This document shows positions 21,290-33,667 of a stretch of DNA of 64,000 nt, in pieces; the first letter of the stretch is position 1; every line of letters starts with the position of its first letter. The notes under the pieces are model-generated. The model was not told where the DNA came from. It saw only the letters and a program-made list of their open reading frames with translations, and did no database searches. This DNA is from Paguma larvata (lineage: Eukaryota; Chordata; Mammalia; Carnivora; Viverridae), in NCBI GenBank assembly GCA_030068075.1, contig CM057832.1:74429502-74493501 (forward strand), in the 5' to 3' direction. A program made the position numbers and the translations under genes.

Positions 21290-21714
21290 ATTTTTCCTGA
21301 AGTTTTTAATTGCTTTCTTTTCTTGTTGACAGAAGAATGATGCACCTTCACGTTCTCCCCACACTTATCCAGATTATCAGTCATGCTGTGCAGTGCATGG
21401 AGTTCACCTTTTTCCCCAGAGATGTCCCTCCCTGAACTCTGCATTCTCTTCCAATCAGGGGCAGTTGCTACATAAGCCCATTGCGTTGATTTTATACTCA
21501 TCTCCTCACTCTCTTCCTGGGATCTACTGTTTCTTCAACATTACCTCTTCCTCTTCCTTGATTTTTCATCCTTGTCTTCTTGGAGGACATCCCTAAATAA
21601 CTTTATAAGAAAGGATCTTAGGAGATCCTGAGAGATGTACATCTAAAAAATGTCTTTTTTTGCCCCCTCTTATACTCACTGGACATTTTGACCAAGTATA
21701 GAATTCTAGGTTAA
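21290..21714 (-). mobile_element. Old LINE-like repeat, left part (split by an L1M)
   Basis: The sequence tgggatctactgtttcttca and accaagtatagaattctagg resembles, from memory, the inverse of a very old L1/HAL1-type repeat. It breaks off at 21714 and appears to resume at 22690, on the far side of an inserted L1M. The family assignment is uncertain. Confidence 0.4.
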
Positions 21715-22689
21715 GTAAAGAAGTAAAAAAGGCAAGCTTCATACTAGGAAAAAATATTTGCAATACACATATTTTAAAAAGGCCAGTACCCCGAATTTAT
21801 AAAGTACTTCTAAAAATCAATGAGAAAAAGACAAACAATCTGGTTTTTAAAAATGGACCAATGCTATATAAGAACATCACAAAAGAAGACAACCAAATTA
21901 CTAAGAAGTATGTTCGACGTTGCTCATTATCAATACTCATCAAGGAAAGTCAAATTAAACTGACAGTGAGGTATCAGTGTCCATTGACCGAAATGGCTTA
22001 AATTAAAAAGATTGGTAATATCAAGTATTGGCAAAGGTGCAGAGAAACTAGAACTTCAGAATATATTGCTGATGGGAAGGTAAAATGTTTTGAAATACTG
22101 CATAGCAGTTTCTAATGAACTTAAACACACACCTACCTATGACCAACCTAGCAATTCCAATCCTGGGTATAAACTCAAAAGAAATGGTCAAACAATATGA
22201 ACTTATGTAAGAATGTTTGTAGTAGCTGTATTTATGATAATTTCAAACTAAAACAGTGCAGTGCCCACCAAAAGGAGGGTGGAGAAATAAACCATATTCT
22301 AATAATACAATGGAATATACTCCTCAGAAAGAGAAAGTAATTCATCCAACAAGTTGGATGAAGATTAAAATAATTCTGCTGATTCAAAGAAGCTAGACAT
22401 AAAAAGTATATACTATAGAATTACATTTACATAAGTTTCAGGAAAAGGGAAAACAAATCTATGGTGTTAGAAGTCAAATACTGATTATTTGAGAGAGGAA
22501 GTAGTGTGTATTGACTGGGAAGGGGCATGAGGGAACTTTCTGGGGGCATGGAAATCTTCTATACCTTGATCTGTATGATGGTAACACATACAATCATCAG
22601 TCTCTATATTTAACATTTAGGCATCTCACCACACGCATTATATCAACTTCTAAAAAAAAAAAAAAAAAGAAAGAAACAAGAAAGATATG
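21715..22689 (+). mobile_element. Old L1 (L1M type), 3' end, forward
   Basis: Contains diverged ORF2 3' sequence (accaacctagcaattccaat, tacaatggaatatactcctc), an L1M-type 3' UTR (gactgggaaggggcatgagg, gggaactttctgggggcatg) and a poly-A at 22652-22668 extended by A-rich sequence. The flanks taggttaa (21707-21714) and taggttga (22690-22697) are a plausible short target duplication. The frames are heavily broken. Confidence 0.75.
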
Positions 22690-23400
22690 TAGGTTGAAAA
22701 CCGTCTACTTTCAGTACTATGAAAGCTTTTCCTCATTGCCTTCTAACATCTGCAGGTGATGATAGGAAGTCTTGTACCGATCTGATTCTCATGCCTTTCA
22801 AGTCCAAGTCTATTCTCTCCGGAAGCTTAAGAACTTTTCTTTAAACTCCTTGTTCTGAAATTCCATGAGGATGTCTCTAAGTAGGAATCTTCTCTTCCAT
22901 TCATCTCACTTGCCCTTCAATATGCCTTTTCAATCTGCATACATGTGTCTACCTTTATCCCTGGGACACTCTTTCTATTAATCTTTAAGAGAATGTTCCC
23001 TCCTCCTTTTTATTAAGATCTACTGTTCTTGAGCCTCCACGAATCAGAAGAAGAACTTCTTAAGTGAAGCCTCTATGTCTCTTTCTTTCATTTTTACCTT
23101 GTTTTGTGTTTTTGCTCCTTGTTTTGTAGATTTCTTCCGTTTTATCTTACAGCAGTTATACTGAATTTCTGAGCACTCTTACTCTGTGTTCCTGTTGCAC
23201 AGAAATTTAGTTGATTTTAGGATGTAATATCTGCTCAAACCTCTTTGAGAGTACTCCAAGATTTTGTAAAAGTCCCCTGCTTTCTGAATTATGTCTATTT
23301 TCTCTGATAATTGTGGTTTTTGTCTTTCATACTACTTCTTTTCCTCATGTGTTTGATCCTCCGTAGAGGATACAATTTAAAAATGAAGGCAGGTATTTCC
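22690..23400 (-). mobile_element. Old LINE-like repeat, right part
   Basis: Resumes with taggttgaaaaccgtctact, then ttgccttctaacatctgcag, cttgttctgaaattccatga and cctttTcaatctgcatacat-like text. This is the same old repeat as 21290-21714 in the same order and orientation. The end is approximate. Confidence 0.4.
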
Positions 23401-23962
23401 TCCTCTTTTCAGTGGGAAGATTTGTTTCCAGGATGGACCTCTTCTTGTCTGGGCATCTTCCTGAAAGATGTCTGTGTAAGGGCAGGGCAAGCTGAAAGGC
23501 CAGCTTGCTGGTAAGTGGGCATGGAGCTCCCCGACAGCTCAGGGGTATCCTGATGCCAGAATGAATATCTCCTGCTGAGATGTCAGAACTCCTGAGAGGT
23601 CCTTGCTTTCCCTGGTTTATTTAGTATCTCAAGAGAAGGATCCTCCAGGCAATGGCCAGGCTGCATATAGCTCTGCTGGGGTCAGGGAGTACGTGGGCCG
23701 ACCAGGCACTGAACTTCATACAACCTTCCCCTGTTCTACAGCTTCTGCTCACCCCTTCTTTCTTATGATTCCCCTGCCCAAGCTGTTAGCCCTTCCAGGC
23801 AGGTGGATGCATGCCCTCCTCCACTGCAGATCCTCATAGAACCTTCTGGGCTGCAGGTTTTCTCCTCTGTTTCATCAGGCTTCCGACCGCTTTCCATGTT
23901 CTAGAAACTTCATGAAGTCTGTCATCTGTTAGTATCATCCTCCCCATTGACTTTCCACTCTT
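23401..23962. other. Unassigned non-coding sequence
   Basis: Possibly more of the preceding old repeat, but I cannot recognise it. No gene. Confidence 0.35.
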
Positions 23963-23973
23963 AGAAACTTTTA

Positions 23974-24182
23974 CGGGGCACCTGGGTGGCTGAGTTGGTT
24001 AAGCATCTGACTCTTAATTTAGGCTCAGGTCATGATCTCGTTGTTCATGAGTTCAAGCCCTGCACCAGGCTCTGTGCTGATGGCGTGGAGCCTGCTTGGA
24101 TTCTCTCTCTCTCCCTCTCTCTCTCTCTCTCTGTCCCTCCCCCTGTTTCAGCCACTCTCAAAAATAAATAAATTTTTAAAAA
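23974..24182 (+). mobile_element. CanSINE, older subfamily type
   Basis: Starts cggggcacctgggtggctga, has gactcttaatttaggctcag and gcgtggagcctgcttggatt, and a long CT run. The 11-bp target duplication agaaactttta lies at 23963-23973 and 24183-24193. Confidence 0.94.
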
Positions 24183-24193
24183 AGAAACTTTTA

Positions 24194-26554
24194 TTATCAC
24201 TTAAATGTAGCTTCGAGTGGGAGAAAGGGGATATTCAGTTTATCTTAGATTGAAATACACATTCTTTTCCTTTCTTTTTCCTAAGGTAAATTAATTTACT
24301 TAGAAAAACCTGTTAAGATTAAGGATGTTACCAAACAAGACTGATTTACTGAGGCTTCAACTGACACTTTAGTGCAGGTGATTCCGAAATCTATACTCCC
24401 ACCACCTTTTCATGTTTCTTTGTGCCTGCCCATCATTCCCACACTCCCACATCAACCCAAGTTCATCTCCACTGACTCCTTCCCCATGAAGATCCTCTCC
24501 CCACCATGACCGGCCCTCTTGATCCTTCCCCAGACTCTCCCCACACCCACTCAGATCAAACACTTCACACAAGTCTGACTTTTCTTTGCTCTGTCCATTT
24601 ATAGTCAATGAGTGCTCAAAGCCTCTTGGTTCTGCCCATTTGATCCTATGTCCGGAGTGAATTCTCTCCTTCCACTCAGCCTGCACCCAGAAAATCAAAG
24701 GGATTAAAAGTAGTAACAGGGAACATTGGCTGCATTATTGCCAGGGGAAGGGCAAAGGAATCACCACTCCACACCCAGTGATACCTTTTCCCTTTACATA
24801 GATGTGCAAAATTCATACCTTAGCTGAACAGGAAATGCATGCTGATTAAACATTTAAAGAAAATAAATGGAGTTTGTCACAGAGAAGAATTTGTAAACAT
24901 CTTTTAAGGGTTGAATGCAAAATGCATATATTCTTAGAACTAAAATTAGTTTCAAGTCCAGCAGACCGATTCCAATTTCTCCGACTCTGCAGCCGTTCTG
25001 ATAAAGTCCCAACCCCCGCCTCATTTGTTTCCTCTCTTTATGCAAATAAGACACTACAAGTGCAAAAGGTATCTGAATCATCATATTAGCTAGACAGGTC
25101 CTTCTGAGCACTGAAGTATATGTGGGTAGAAATCACCCTCATTCTTTCTCAAATGCATCGCACTCATGTGGTTTTAGTGCCGGTCTGAGGATTGCATCAT
25201 TGACTGTATTTAGAAGCATATAAATTTGTTATCAGGCTGAACTGTTGATAAACTTGGTTTAGGAATTTAAGATTTTTCTGCTTTCACTCATACCCACATC
25301 TCTACTGCAATAGGATTGTAAGGTTTACACTTAGACACTTGAAAAATTCAACTTGCCATTAAGTTGTTACTTGTGTGCCTCTTTCATTGAAATGAATTGA
25401 TTAGAGGGTAACCCTGATGTCTGTTGGGATTGCTTGGTGGATGAGGGGAGGGATGGTGATGGTAGAAAGGGGGTAATTATATTCCACAAGGTTTCGAGGT
25501 CAAACAGAAAGGCTATCACAGATGGTGTCTGATTACTGTTGGACTGGCACCAACAACTCACAGGTAGCTACTGCAGAAAAAAAACAAACATGGCACTTGT
25601 GGGAACCTCATTTTCAAGGCCTCTCTCAGTACCCTTCAAGGGCTCAGGATTATGCCCTGTGTCACTGTGACTGAATTCATATATACGTCTATATAATAAA
25701 TTTTTATATACGTGTGTGGGCACGTGTGTGTATCATCTATGATTCATTCTAAGAACGCTTGTCATACCAAAACTTGAAGGTACTGAATAGGCACATTAAC
25801 CAGAACATATTTCCATCACATAAGAATCCTTCATTGCACAGAACGATTTTATGAAAAAGTAAATTTCTCTATGAATTTGAAATTTGATTGCGATTTATTT
25901 AAAAATTAATTTCCCATGCAGCTTTCAGTTAATTCACTCAATCACTCATAACTAATTATTGATGACTGCCTCACTCACATTTACAAAAACACATCAATTA
26001 ATGTAGAACAAGACTAGTATACAAATCAGGACAGGCCGAAATCTTGATTTAATATGGTGTCTCTTTGTTGTCACCTACAAAGGTGACAGTGACTCATTTT
26101 TGCTAAGCAAAGGATGCTGATTGGCAATTAGTGTCTAAGTTCATGGACAGCGTCATAACTCTGGGTTTCCATCTTATTGATCTGTGATTCTCCAGCTTTA
26201 AAATGTCCCCACAATTCCCTGACAACCTGATGAAAACTGAAAATACTTAAACAATCAGTTGCTTGTCCATCACTGTAACTAAATCAGCAAGGCTCTTTTG
26301 GGACAGGGTAGACCTAAATCAAACGGCCTCAACCTTCAGCGTATTGGATTTCTTAGACAGTGAAAATAAAGACCATTCGCTGCAAAAAAGAAATCCAGAA
26401 TCCTAAGATGCTCTCTCGAATTCATGGGAGCCGCCATGTCTAAACAAAAATAATGACAGCAAAACTCTCTTTCATTTCTGTGGGAAGAAAAACCACACTG
26501 TTACTACCTTCAGGGAAAATGAATTTGAACCTGTGTAAGACTCTTTTAAAGTGA
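24194..26554. other. Unassigned non-coding sequence
   Basis: No gene or confident mobile element over 2.4 kb. A short alternating stretch at about 25680-25735 (tatata/cgtgtgtg) is the only simple sequence. The 109-codon frame at 24369-24698 (minus) has no domain. Confidence 0.4.
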
Positions 26555-26785
26555 AGAACATAGGACTACAAGTTGAGCCTGAGTTCGAATTCTGACTCTG
26601 TCTTATACACAGGTGTGTGTTTTAGGGCAAGTTACCTGCTGTGCCTCAGTTTGTTTATCTGTCAAGTGGTGATAAAACTACCACATGTCATATGGCTACC
26701 TTAGCATTAAATGAGTTAATACACAAAGTGCTTGGAGAAGGCTTAGCGCCGCAAAAGTACATATTAGTGTTTGCTTCTGGGACCA
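26555..26785 (+). mobile_element. MIR (forward)
   Basis: Near-complete MIR order. It runs from gagttcgaattctgactctg, through agggcaagttacctgctgtg and cctcagtttgtttatctgtc, to gcattaaatgagttaatac and aaagtgcttggagaaggc. This matches the classic tRNA-derived core plus the 3' LINE-like end. An 83-codon frame across it (26641-26892) is a chance reading of MIR. Confidence 0.8.
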
Positions 26786-26799
26786 TGATAGGCCAGGTA

Positions 26800-26935
26800 C
26801 TTCATATTTACGATGGCAGTCAATCCCCCCAGGAGATATTATTATCTCCATTTTCCCTGATGAGAAAAATGGATCTCAGAGGAGATGAATAATTTTCCCA
26901 AGTCCACGTAGTGGATAAGTGGTTGAGCTGCTGTT
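26800..26935 (-). mobile_element. MIR (reverse)
   Basis: The piece tattattatctccattttcc, then tgatgagaaaaatggatctc and ttttcccaagtccacgtagt, is the inverse MIR core. It lies tail to tail with the forward MIR just upstream. Confidence 0.7.
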
Positions 26936-29381
26936 CATACTCAAGTCTGTCTTAACAAGCCACCTGTTCCTGCTCATAAAGAAGAAGCAGCTAACTAGCT
27001 GGCTGGTTGACTTTCTACCTTTCCAACTAGTTGTCTAGAAGAGGGTACTGTCTAGACTTGGACAGCAACCTCAAGGATGCCTGGTGTATTCCAGTCTGCT
27101 CCCTCCCAGGCTGGTGTGTTTACAGCCGGGAGGGAGCAGGGCTGTCCCCCAGCCCCAGCAGGGGGCAGCCAGCTCTGGAGGAAGCCGATGCAATGATCAC
27201 AGAACCCGGGTCCCAGACCACTTTCTTTTCCCTGTTTTCAGACAGGCTCCCCGCAGTGGCTGCCAGTCAGGGTACATGATTGGCTTGCTCTTTCCCTTTC
27301 AAAATGCTTTAATTTTTTCATATCGTATTTAATATTTCATTGTTTCTTGCGGATGAAAGGAGAAAAGCTTGTTCTGAAAAATAGATAACTCCTCCTTCCA
27401 CTGAACAGATCCATCCTGGAGCAGTGTTCACAGCCAGCGCTGCCGACTTCAAAAATGAATGGTTCTGATACCTTCAGAAACCAGATTTTCATATTTGTTC
27501 TCCGAAGAGCGGAGGGTACATTTTTAATAAATCTCTAGTTGTGATAAATTGCTGGCTCAAAAATACCAGGAGGAGGGCTCAGGGAGTGCAGTGGCCTAGG
27601 AGCCACCCCAGTGAGTAGTTTGCCTATGTAAACAGGAACACCAAGGAGAGGAAGCCTTTTGTAAGGGGCTCAGTTCATTTTCCCTGGGTGACTTCCTCTC
27701 CCGTTATTAGCTCTGATCTCAGAGAAGGGGACTTGCATGCAATCCAGATCTGGCTGCTCTGGGCGCAAACCTCCCCAATCTAACCTCAAATCTAAATCAA
27801 AAAGGTAGATATTCATCTTCTCAATCGTATTACAGTATGTTAAGTACGACATTAACATGGCTTGGACATATTTATTTGTGACAAGGCACAGACCTTGGAA
27901 GTCCTCCTGGTTTAATTTCTTATGCACAGTGACTGAATACAGATTAATTTTTATGACTAACAGGAGCCTATACACTTAATGTCGAAAGCAAACTCTCGCT
28001 GCAAGAGTTGGGGCTGCTTCAATGTGATCTGGAGCAAGGAAAAGTTCAGTTGGCTATAATAGAGAGAAGCGGAAAATATCGTTATCTTAGCTCTCTCCAG
28101 ACCCATCCATTTTGCGTTTAGCCCAAAGAGCAGGTGGTCTTGAAAAGAAACCCTTAGGTAAGTAATTTTTTTACTGAACTTCTGAACCTCGGGTGAAATC
28201 CTCTGGGAACTCCATGTGGAGGACTGCAAGTGTCCCCATATACCAAGAATGGATTAAGAGAAAGGGACACTTGATACACCCACAGAAGGGTCCTTTACAG
28301 GGTCACTGGGCAGGCAGACAACGGGAAAAGTGTGAGGGTGTGGTCCTCCCCTTTGAGGGTGCTGTTGATGGAATGTCAAACTCTTTTCCAGCTAGAGAGC
28401 CTGATATACAAAAGGATATGGAGCAAGGGTCCTAGTGCAATCGTCTCTGCTCTCCTGCCCCTCCACATTAACAGGCTGGAACTCTGGGTGTGCCCTGGAG
28501 TCACTTCCACTGACATGTAAAATGGTAGGTCCTTCTCAGTTCCCAGCCCTGAGAAAGGAGGGTGGGCTGGATATTTTTCTTTGACCTTCTAGATCTAACT
28601 CTCCAGCTTCTCTCCTCTGCCCTGCATCCCAGGGGATTGACCCTGTATAAATCACACGAATGGGCTCCCTTGCCCTCTGGCTTCCAACAGGGTTCAATCA
28701 ATGGGAAGCATCAGGAAGAGAAAAGCATGGAAAATAAGTGAGATGAGGGTCTTTATTTCCTGATCCCTCTTCCTGGGATCACTGCCGTTTGACTAACTCC
28801 TTCAACCCATGACACAACTCCTATCTGCCCCATCTTGCAGTCATAGAGAGTAACCTCAGAAAGAATACCTTCTGACTCTTCCACTGTGACCAGAGAAGAG
28901 GAAGCAGAGATACATAAGGATGTAATTGTGGGTGGGAGTGGCAGGATTTTAAGAATTCTCACATCATGGCCCCCTCTCATGGTGCACGTATGAAGGAAGG
29001 ATGCAAATACACTACAGGAGGAAAAGGTAGTGGTGGAGAGGGCTGCAGAGGTGTGGCAGAAGTTGGAGAGAGTTCACTCACACAATGTATACATTTACAA
29101 CGTCTTTATAGACTGCATGGAATGAGAGCCCAGGAAAGTGCAGCAGCACCAACCTGCATAGGTAGCACTTAGCACCCTTTGAGGGAGCAGAAAAGGCACC
29201 TTTTTGGAAATCTGTAAACCAATGAGTCTGCTGGGCACATAGGAGATGAAAAGGAGGATGCCGAGAATTGAAGACTTTGGCAAAAGAGTGACTGAAGAAA
29301 TTTGCCTCATGGTCATGATGGGACTGAAAATGAGGCAAGGAGGAGAGTGGAAGGAACACGGAGCAGAGATCAGCAGAGAAA
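26936..29381. other. Unassigned non-coding sequence
   Basis: No gene recognised. The part at about 28540-28900 (gggctcccttgccctctggc, ttccaacagggttcaatcaa, atgagggtctttatttcctg) looks, from memory, like an old dispersed mammalian repeat, but I cannot name it. Short frames only. Confidence 0.35.
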
Positions 29382-29392
29382 CTGAAGAATAG

Positions 29393-29564
29393 GGGTGCCT
29401 GGGTGGCTCAGTCGGTTAAGCATCCGACTTTGGCTCAGATCATGATCTCATAGTTTGTGGGTTCAAGCCCCATGTCGGGCTCTGTGCTGACAGCTTGGAG
29501 CCTGGAGCCTGCTTCGGATTCTGTGTCTCCCTCTCTCTCTCTCTCTGCCCTTCTCCTGCTTGTG

Positions 29565-29597
<33 letters not shown>

Positions 29598-29633
29598 ATA
29601 AATAAACATTTAAAAAAAATTAAAAAAAAAAAC
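29393..29633 (+). mobile_element. CanSINE (felid type)
   Basis: Starts gggtgcctgggtggctcagt, full length, with an expanded CT region and a long A-rich tail. The perfect 11-bp target duplication ctgaagaatag lies at 29382-29392 and 29634-29644. Confidence 0.96.
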
Positions 29634-29644
29634 CTGAAGAATAG

Positions 29645-30116
29645 ATGCAGTGAGAATAGGAGGTTGGGGAATTAGCAGAACATGTGATGGACCAGGAAAT
29701 GTGAGATTTGGTGAGAGAGAAGTCATGTTTAGTGATGACAAGTTTTAGGGTACGATCATGGGAATGGGGTGTGGAGTCTTTAAACTTGAAAAGTTCATGA
29801 AATGGTCAGTGGTTTTCATCCAGAATGATAACAAATCACATCAGAAGACTGTCAATCTGTGGCTAAATCTTCAGTAACTTGGAACAAATGAGGTGGTTGA
29901 TGGCAACAAGAATAGGAGGTGGATGATATTAGCTTCAAATTAACCTGCTTCATGTGCAAAAGTGTGGATCGATGGTCTGGGCACAACAGTGGGAAGTAGG
30001 AGAACGCCCACTCTGCCTCCTGACTCTGAGATACGCGGAAAACAATCAGCTGCAACACAATAAAGCAGCCAGGGAAGGAGCATTTTCAGGGGAAGGCCAG
30101 GTTTCAAGATAGACAG
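29645..30116. other. Unassigned non-coding sequence
   Basis: AG-rich, complex sequence between CanSINEs. It and similar text at 33.0-33.65 kb may belong to an old dispersed repeat that I cannot name. Confidence 0.3.
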
Positions 30117-30130
30117 GACCTGAAAAAACA

Positions 30131-30357
30131 TTTTTTAAAATGTATATTTATTTTTGAGAGAGAGAGAGAGAGAGACAGAGACAGAGCACAAGCTGGGGAG
30201 GAACAGAGAGAAAAGGAGACACAGAACTGAAACAGGTTCCAGGCTCTGAGCTGTCAGCATAGAACCTGGCGTGGGGCTCAAACTCATGAACAGAACCATG
30301 AGATCATGACCTGAGCCAAAGTCAGACGCTTAACTCATTAAGCCACCCAGGGGCTCT
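30131..30357 (-). mobile_element. CanSINE (felid type), reverse
   Basis: T-rich tail, (GA)n, gagctgtcagcatagaacct and end agccacccaggggctct. The imperfect 14-bp target duplication gacctgaaaaaaca (30117-30130) / gacatgaaaaaata (30358-30371) has two differences, so this copy is older than its neighbour at 30487. Confidence 0.93.
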
Positions 30358-30486
30358 GACATGAAAAAATATTTAAAAATGAAGTCAAGAAAACAGAAAA
30401 ATTTGTTTTTTACAAATCTGGAGGATAATACCAAGGATTAGGATAAAGGAGGTTAGGGAAAAGTTGGGTTGAAAGATGACCAGAGT

Positions 30487-30718
30487 GGGGCGCCTGCGTG
30501 GCTCAGTTGGTTAAGCGTCTAACTTAAGCTCAGGTCATGATCTCACAGTTTGTGGGCTCGAGCCCCACGTCAGGCTCTGTGCTGAAGCTCAGAGCCTGGA
30601 GCCTGCTTTGGATTCTGTGCCTCCCTCTCTCTCTGCCCCTCTCCCACTCACCTCTGTCTCTCTCTCTCTCTTTCTCAAAAATAAATAAACATTAAAAAAT
30701 TAAAAAGAAAAAGAAAAA
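30487..30718 (+). mobile_element. CanSINE (felid type), young-looking
   Basis: Starts ggggcgcctgcgtggctcag, with B box gggctcgagcccc, and a tail ending in AAAAAG units. The perfect 16-bp target duplication gaaagatgaccagagt lies at 30471-30486 and 30719-30734, so this is one of the most recent insertions in the window. Confidence 0.96.
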
Positions 30719-30984
30719 GAAAGATGACCAGAGTAGCATATATTTTACCAATAGCCTTTGTGGAGGTAGAGACCATGATGAGTTTCATTCATCTTAAGCA
30801 GTCCAAATGACCTACTTGTAACAGTATCCAGGTACTGGGAGAGGAATAGGGAGAAGGGAACATGCCCAGTTTTCTCTGGAAGAAATTAGACTAGATAGAT
30901 ATAGGATTGGTTGACCTTTGAGGAATTCCTAATAGCCGGGAGCATGCAGGCATGGGAGTTCACTAATTTCTTGAACCCTTACCA

Positions 30985-32965
30985 TAGTGGTTCTCAAATT
31001 TTTTCATCATGGGACCCCTTTATAGTCTTAAAAATTAATAACCCCCCCAGAGAGTGTTTGTTTGGATGGGCTACATCTACATTAGCCATATTAGAAATAT
31101 AAAGTGAAAAACTGCTAAATACGGATATATTATGTTATTTTAAAAAACAATAGCAATTAGCATTTTTTAATAAAACTTTATTTACTGAGAAAAATTTATT
31201 TCAATGGAAACTACATATTGTCTAGAGTACATCACTTCTGGATTATCGAACTCTAAATGTTTTTCTTTAACTATTTAATAACTCTATAAATTGTAGATGT
31301 AGCCATGCAAATTCTGACCTGTCTGATAAGGATGAGATTGGAAAAACCTATTTTGCCTCCATTTACAATTCATTTCAACATATCTTAATCCATATAAATT
31401 TGAGTTTAACTTATTTTTTGAACTGTTTGTGGCATCTGTCTGGTTCCCTTGTTGTTTTACCACACCTGTATGAAAGTATGTTTTGACTTCATTTTTTTTT
31501 TTTTTGGAAAATTATTTAACAAAGTGTATTTTCTGAAACAAAAAAAAATCGTGAGAAGAGTAGGGTTGTTTTATATTTCTTCAGATCATTTTAATGTCTG
31601 GCGCAATAGAAGGCAGCTGTTTTCCCAAATCTGCTTCTGTATTCAATCTGCTGTAGATACGTTGTTTTGGTTGAAGTATATGAAGAAAATCTGGCCTCAT
31701 ACAGATATGTAGTTGGAAGAGGGAGGAGTATTTTAATACCTTTCTCAGAAAGTTGTAGATATGCTGTATCAAAACTTGCCAAGTTGTAGTTTTTTTTTTT
31801 TAAAGGTTAGTTGCAATGTGGACTCTAAAACCATTTCAATGAACTTTTCTACTTTGTGAAATTAAAAATTCACTGGTCCATCTTTCACTTTGAAAGGATC
31901 TCTGACCTCTGAATGATTTTCTAACATCATGCATTGCTCATTGGGAAAACACTGGTTTGCTGTGTTATTTGGATCTTCCAAATGTTGACACATCTCATAT
32001 AATATTTTTTAAAGTCACATTGTTAACATCACCACCAATCTAAAATAATCCTTAAATATTAGGGATCTGTCAAACTTAAAGGTGAATATGTTTTCCAAAA
32101 TTCTAATTTTCACTTGCAAGGTTGAGTGTTACCATTAGCAAGAAATATAGTCAGTTGTTTTCCATAAAAGACAGGCTTACTCACTCACTCACTCTTAAGA
32201 AATATTTGCCAAATACCAAAGTAAGTTTAAATAACCAGAGTTTGCTAATCAGGCATGCTTTCAAGTAGAGATGGCATTTCACAGAAAGCATCTGCTCCAG
32301 CTTACAACTCAAACAACTGTACAAGTGCTTGCTCTCAAGATAAGCATCATACTTTGGTATGTAGCAGAAGTACCATATAGGGGGGTGCCTGGGTGGCTCA
32401 GTCGGTTGAGCATCAGACTTCAGCTCAGGTCATGATCTTGCGGTCTGTGAGTTCGAGCTCCGCGACGGGCTCTGTGCTGACAGCTCAGAGCCTGGAGCCT
32501 GCTTCAGATTCTGTGTCTCCCTCTCTCTCTGCCCCTCCCCCACTCATACTCTGTCTCTCTCTGTCTCAAAATAAATAAACATTAAAAAAAACGTACCGTA
32601 TGTGTATTTCTTATTTTGTCACACAGACCACTAAAAAAAACTTACACCCAAGGGCTAAGATTTAAAATTAATAATTTTTACTGATTTGAAAAGGACCTTC
32701 TCAAATGAAATTGGCCTTTTCTTTTATAGTAAGCGGGTGGAAAGGAAGACTCCAACAACTACTAGTTTAGTGCTGCTCTCTCGGTTCATTGTAAGGCACC
32801 GTGAAATTTATCCGTGATTGTTTTTATATCATCAGTGCAAATACCAAAGTGGATAAGCACATAACGTCTTAACATTATTGTGAAAGTAGTTTTTCTCCTG
32901 TGGACCCCCTGAGAGAGTCTCAGGGAACTCCCAAGAGTCCACAAATCACACTTTGGAAACCATAG
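30985..32965. mobile_element. hAT-type DNA transposon (Charlie-like), about 1.8 kb without its SINE
   Basis: The left end tagtggttctcaaat (30985) and the right end actttggaaaccatag (32965) are imperfect terminal inverted repeats of the 'cagtggttctcaaa' kind known from mammalian hAT-Charlie elements. The flanking 8-mers ccttacca (30977-30984) and ccttatca (32966-32973) match hAT's 8-bp target duplication with one change. Internal text such as tttaatgtctggcgcaatag and ttctgtattcaatctgctgt fits a known non-autonomous family, but no transposase frame is visible. A CanSINE (32380-32592) interrupts it. Confidence 0.82.
32380..32592 (+). mobile_element. CanSINE inside the hAT element
   Basis: Starts ggggggtgcctgggtggctc, with gagttcgagctccgcg and the felid signature. 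The tail is aaaataaataaacattaaaa. The target duplication gtaccatat (32370-32378) / gtaccgtat (32593-32601) has one difference. Confidence 0.94.
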
Positions 32966-32973
32966 CCTTATCA

Positions 32974-33655
32974 GATTCTCTTGCATGTCTCCTTTACTAG
33001 AGGAACTTGTACCTCTGCAGTGACTTCTCTGCTGGTGTGTGAGCAGCTTTCATTTCTCTTTCTCTGGGGCTTGCCATAAAGTAAATTATCAAGAAATGCT
33101 TGTTGGAAGAAATTCACCAGAGTGGAGCCAAGAGACAGAGTGATCAAATCTACCTGGAGGAATTAGGCAAGGTTCAAAGAAGATGATGTTAAAGTAGGTT
33201 TTCAAGGGTGAAAAGGATTTTGGTATGCGGATCTTGCAGAGAACAAGGCTGTGGGTAGAAGAAATACGATACATACATGAGAACTTGGCCATGTTGAGCT
33301 GATTTGACAGAATGAAGACATCCATGATGCTGTTGGAAATGCGGTCCTGGTACCTGACACATACATTTTAGTTAGAGAAAAAATTGAGAATCATCAAAAT
33401 ACGGATATTAGTTAGAATCATGGCAGTGCATGTGATTCCAGAGGAAAAGTCTGTAAAGTGAATGACATGAGGGGTGAGGGGAGGAAAGGACAATGAAATC
33501 TTTCACAAATCTGCTTTAAATGTAGCCGGAGGAAAAGATACCAGAAAAGGTATCTGACAATGAATAGCCAGATATCAGGTTTGGGATTTAGGAGAGTAGT
33601 ATTCTGGAATTACAGGAGGAAAGACTTTAAGAACAGAAGAGTGTCTCAAAGTATT
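32974..33655. other. Unassigned, possibly an old dispersed repeat
   Basis: The text aaggttcaaagaagatgatg...tcttgcagagaacaaggctg vaguely resembles a mammalian repeat of the 'gaaggcttcctggaggagg' kind. No gene. The L1 at 33668 interrupts this sequence, which continues after 34798. Confidence 0.3.
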
Positions 33656-33667
33656 AAGAATCTGAGG

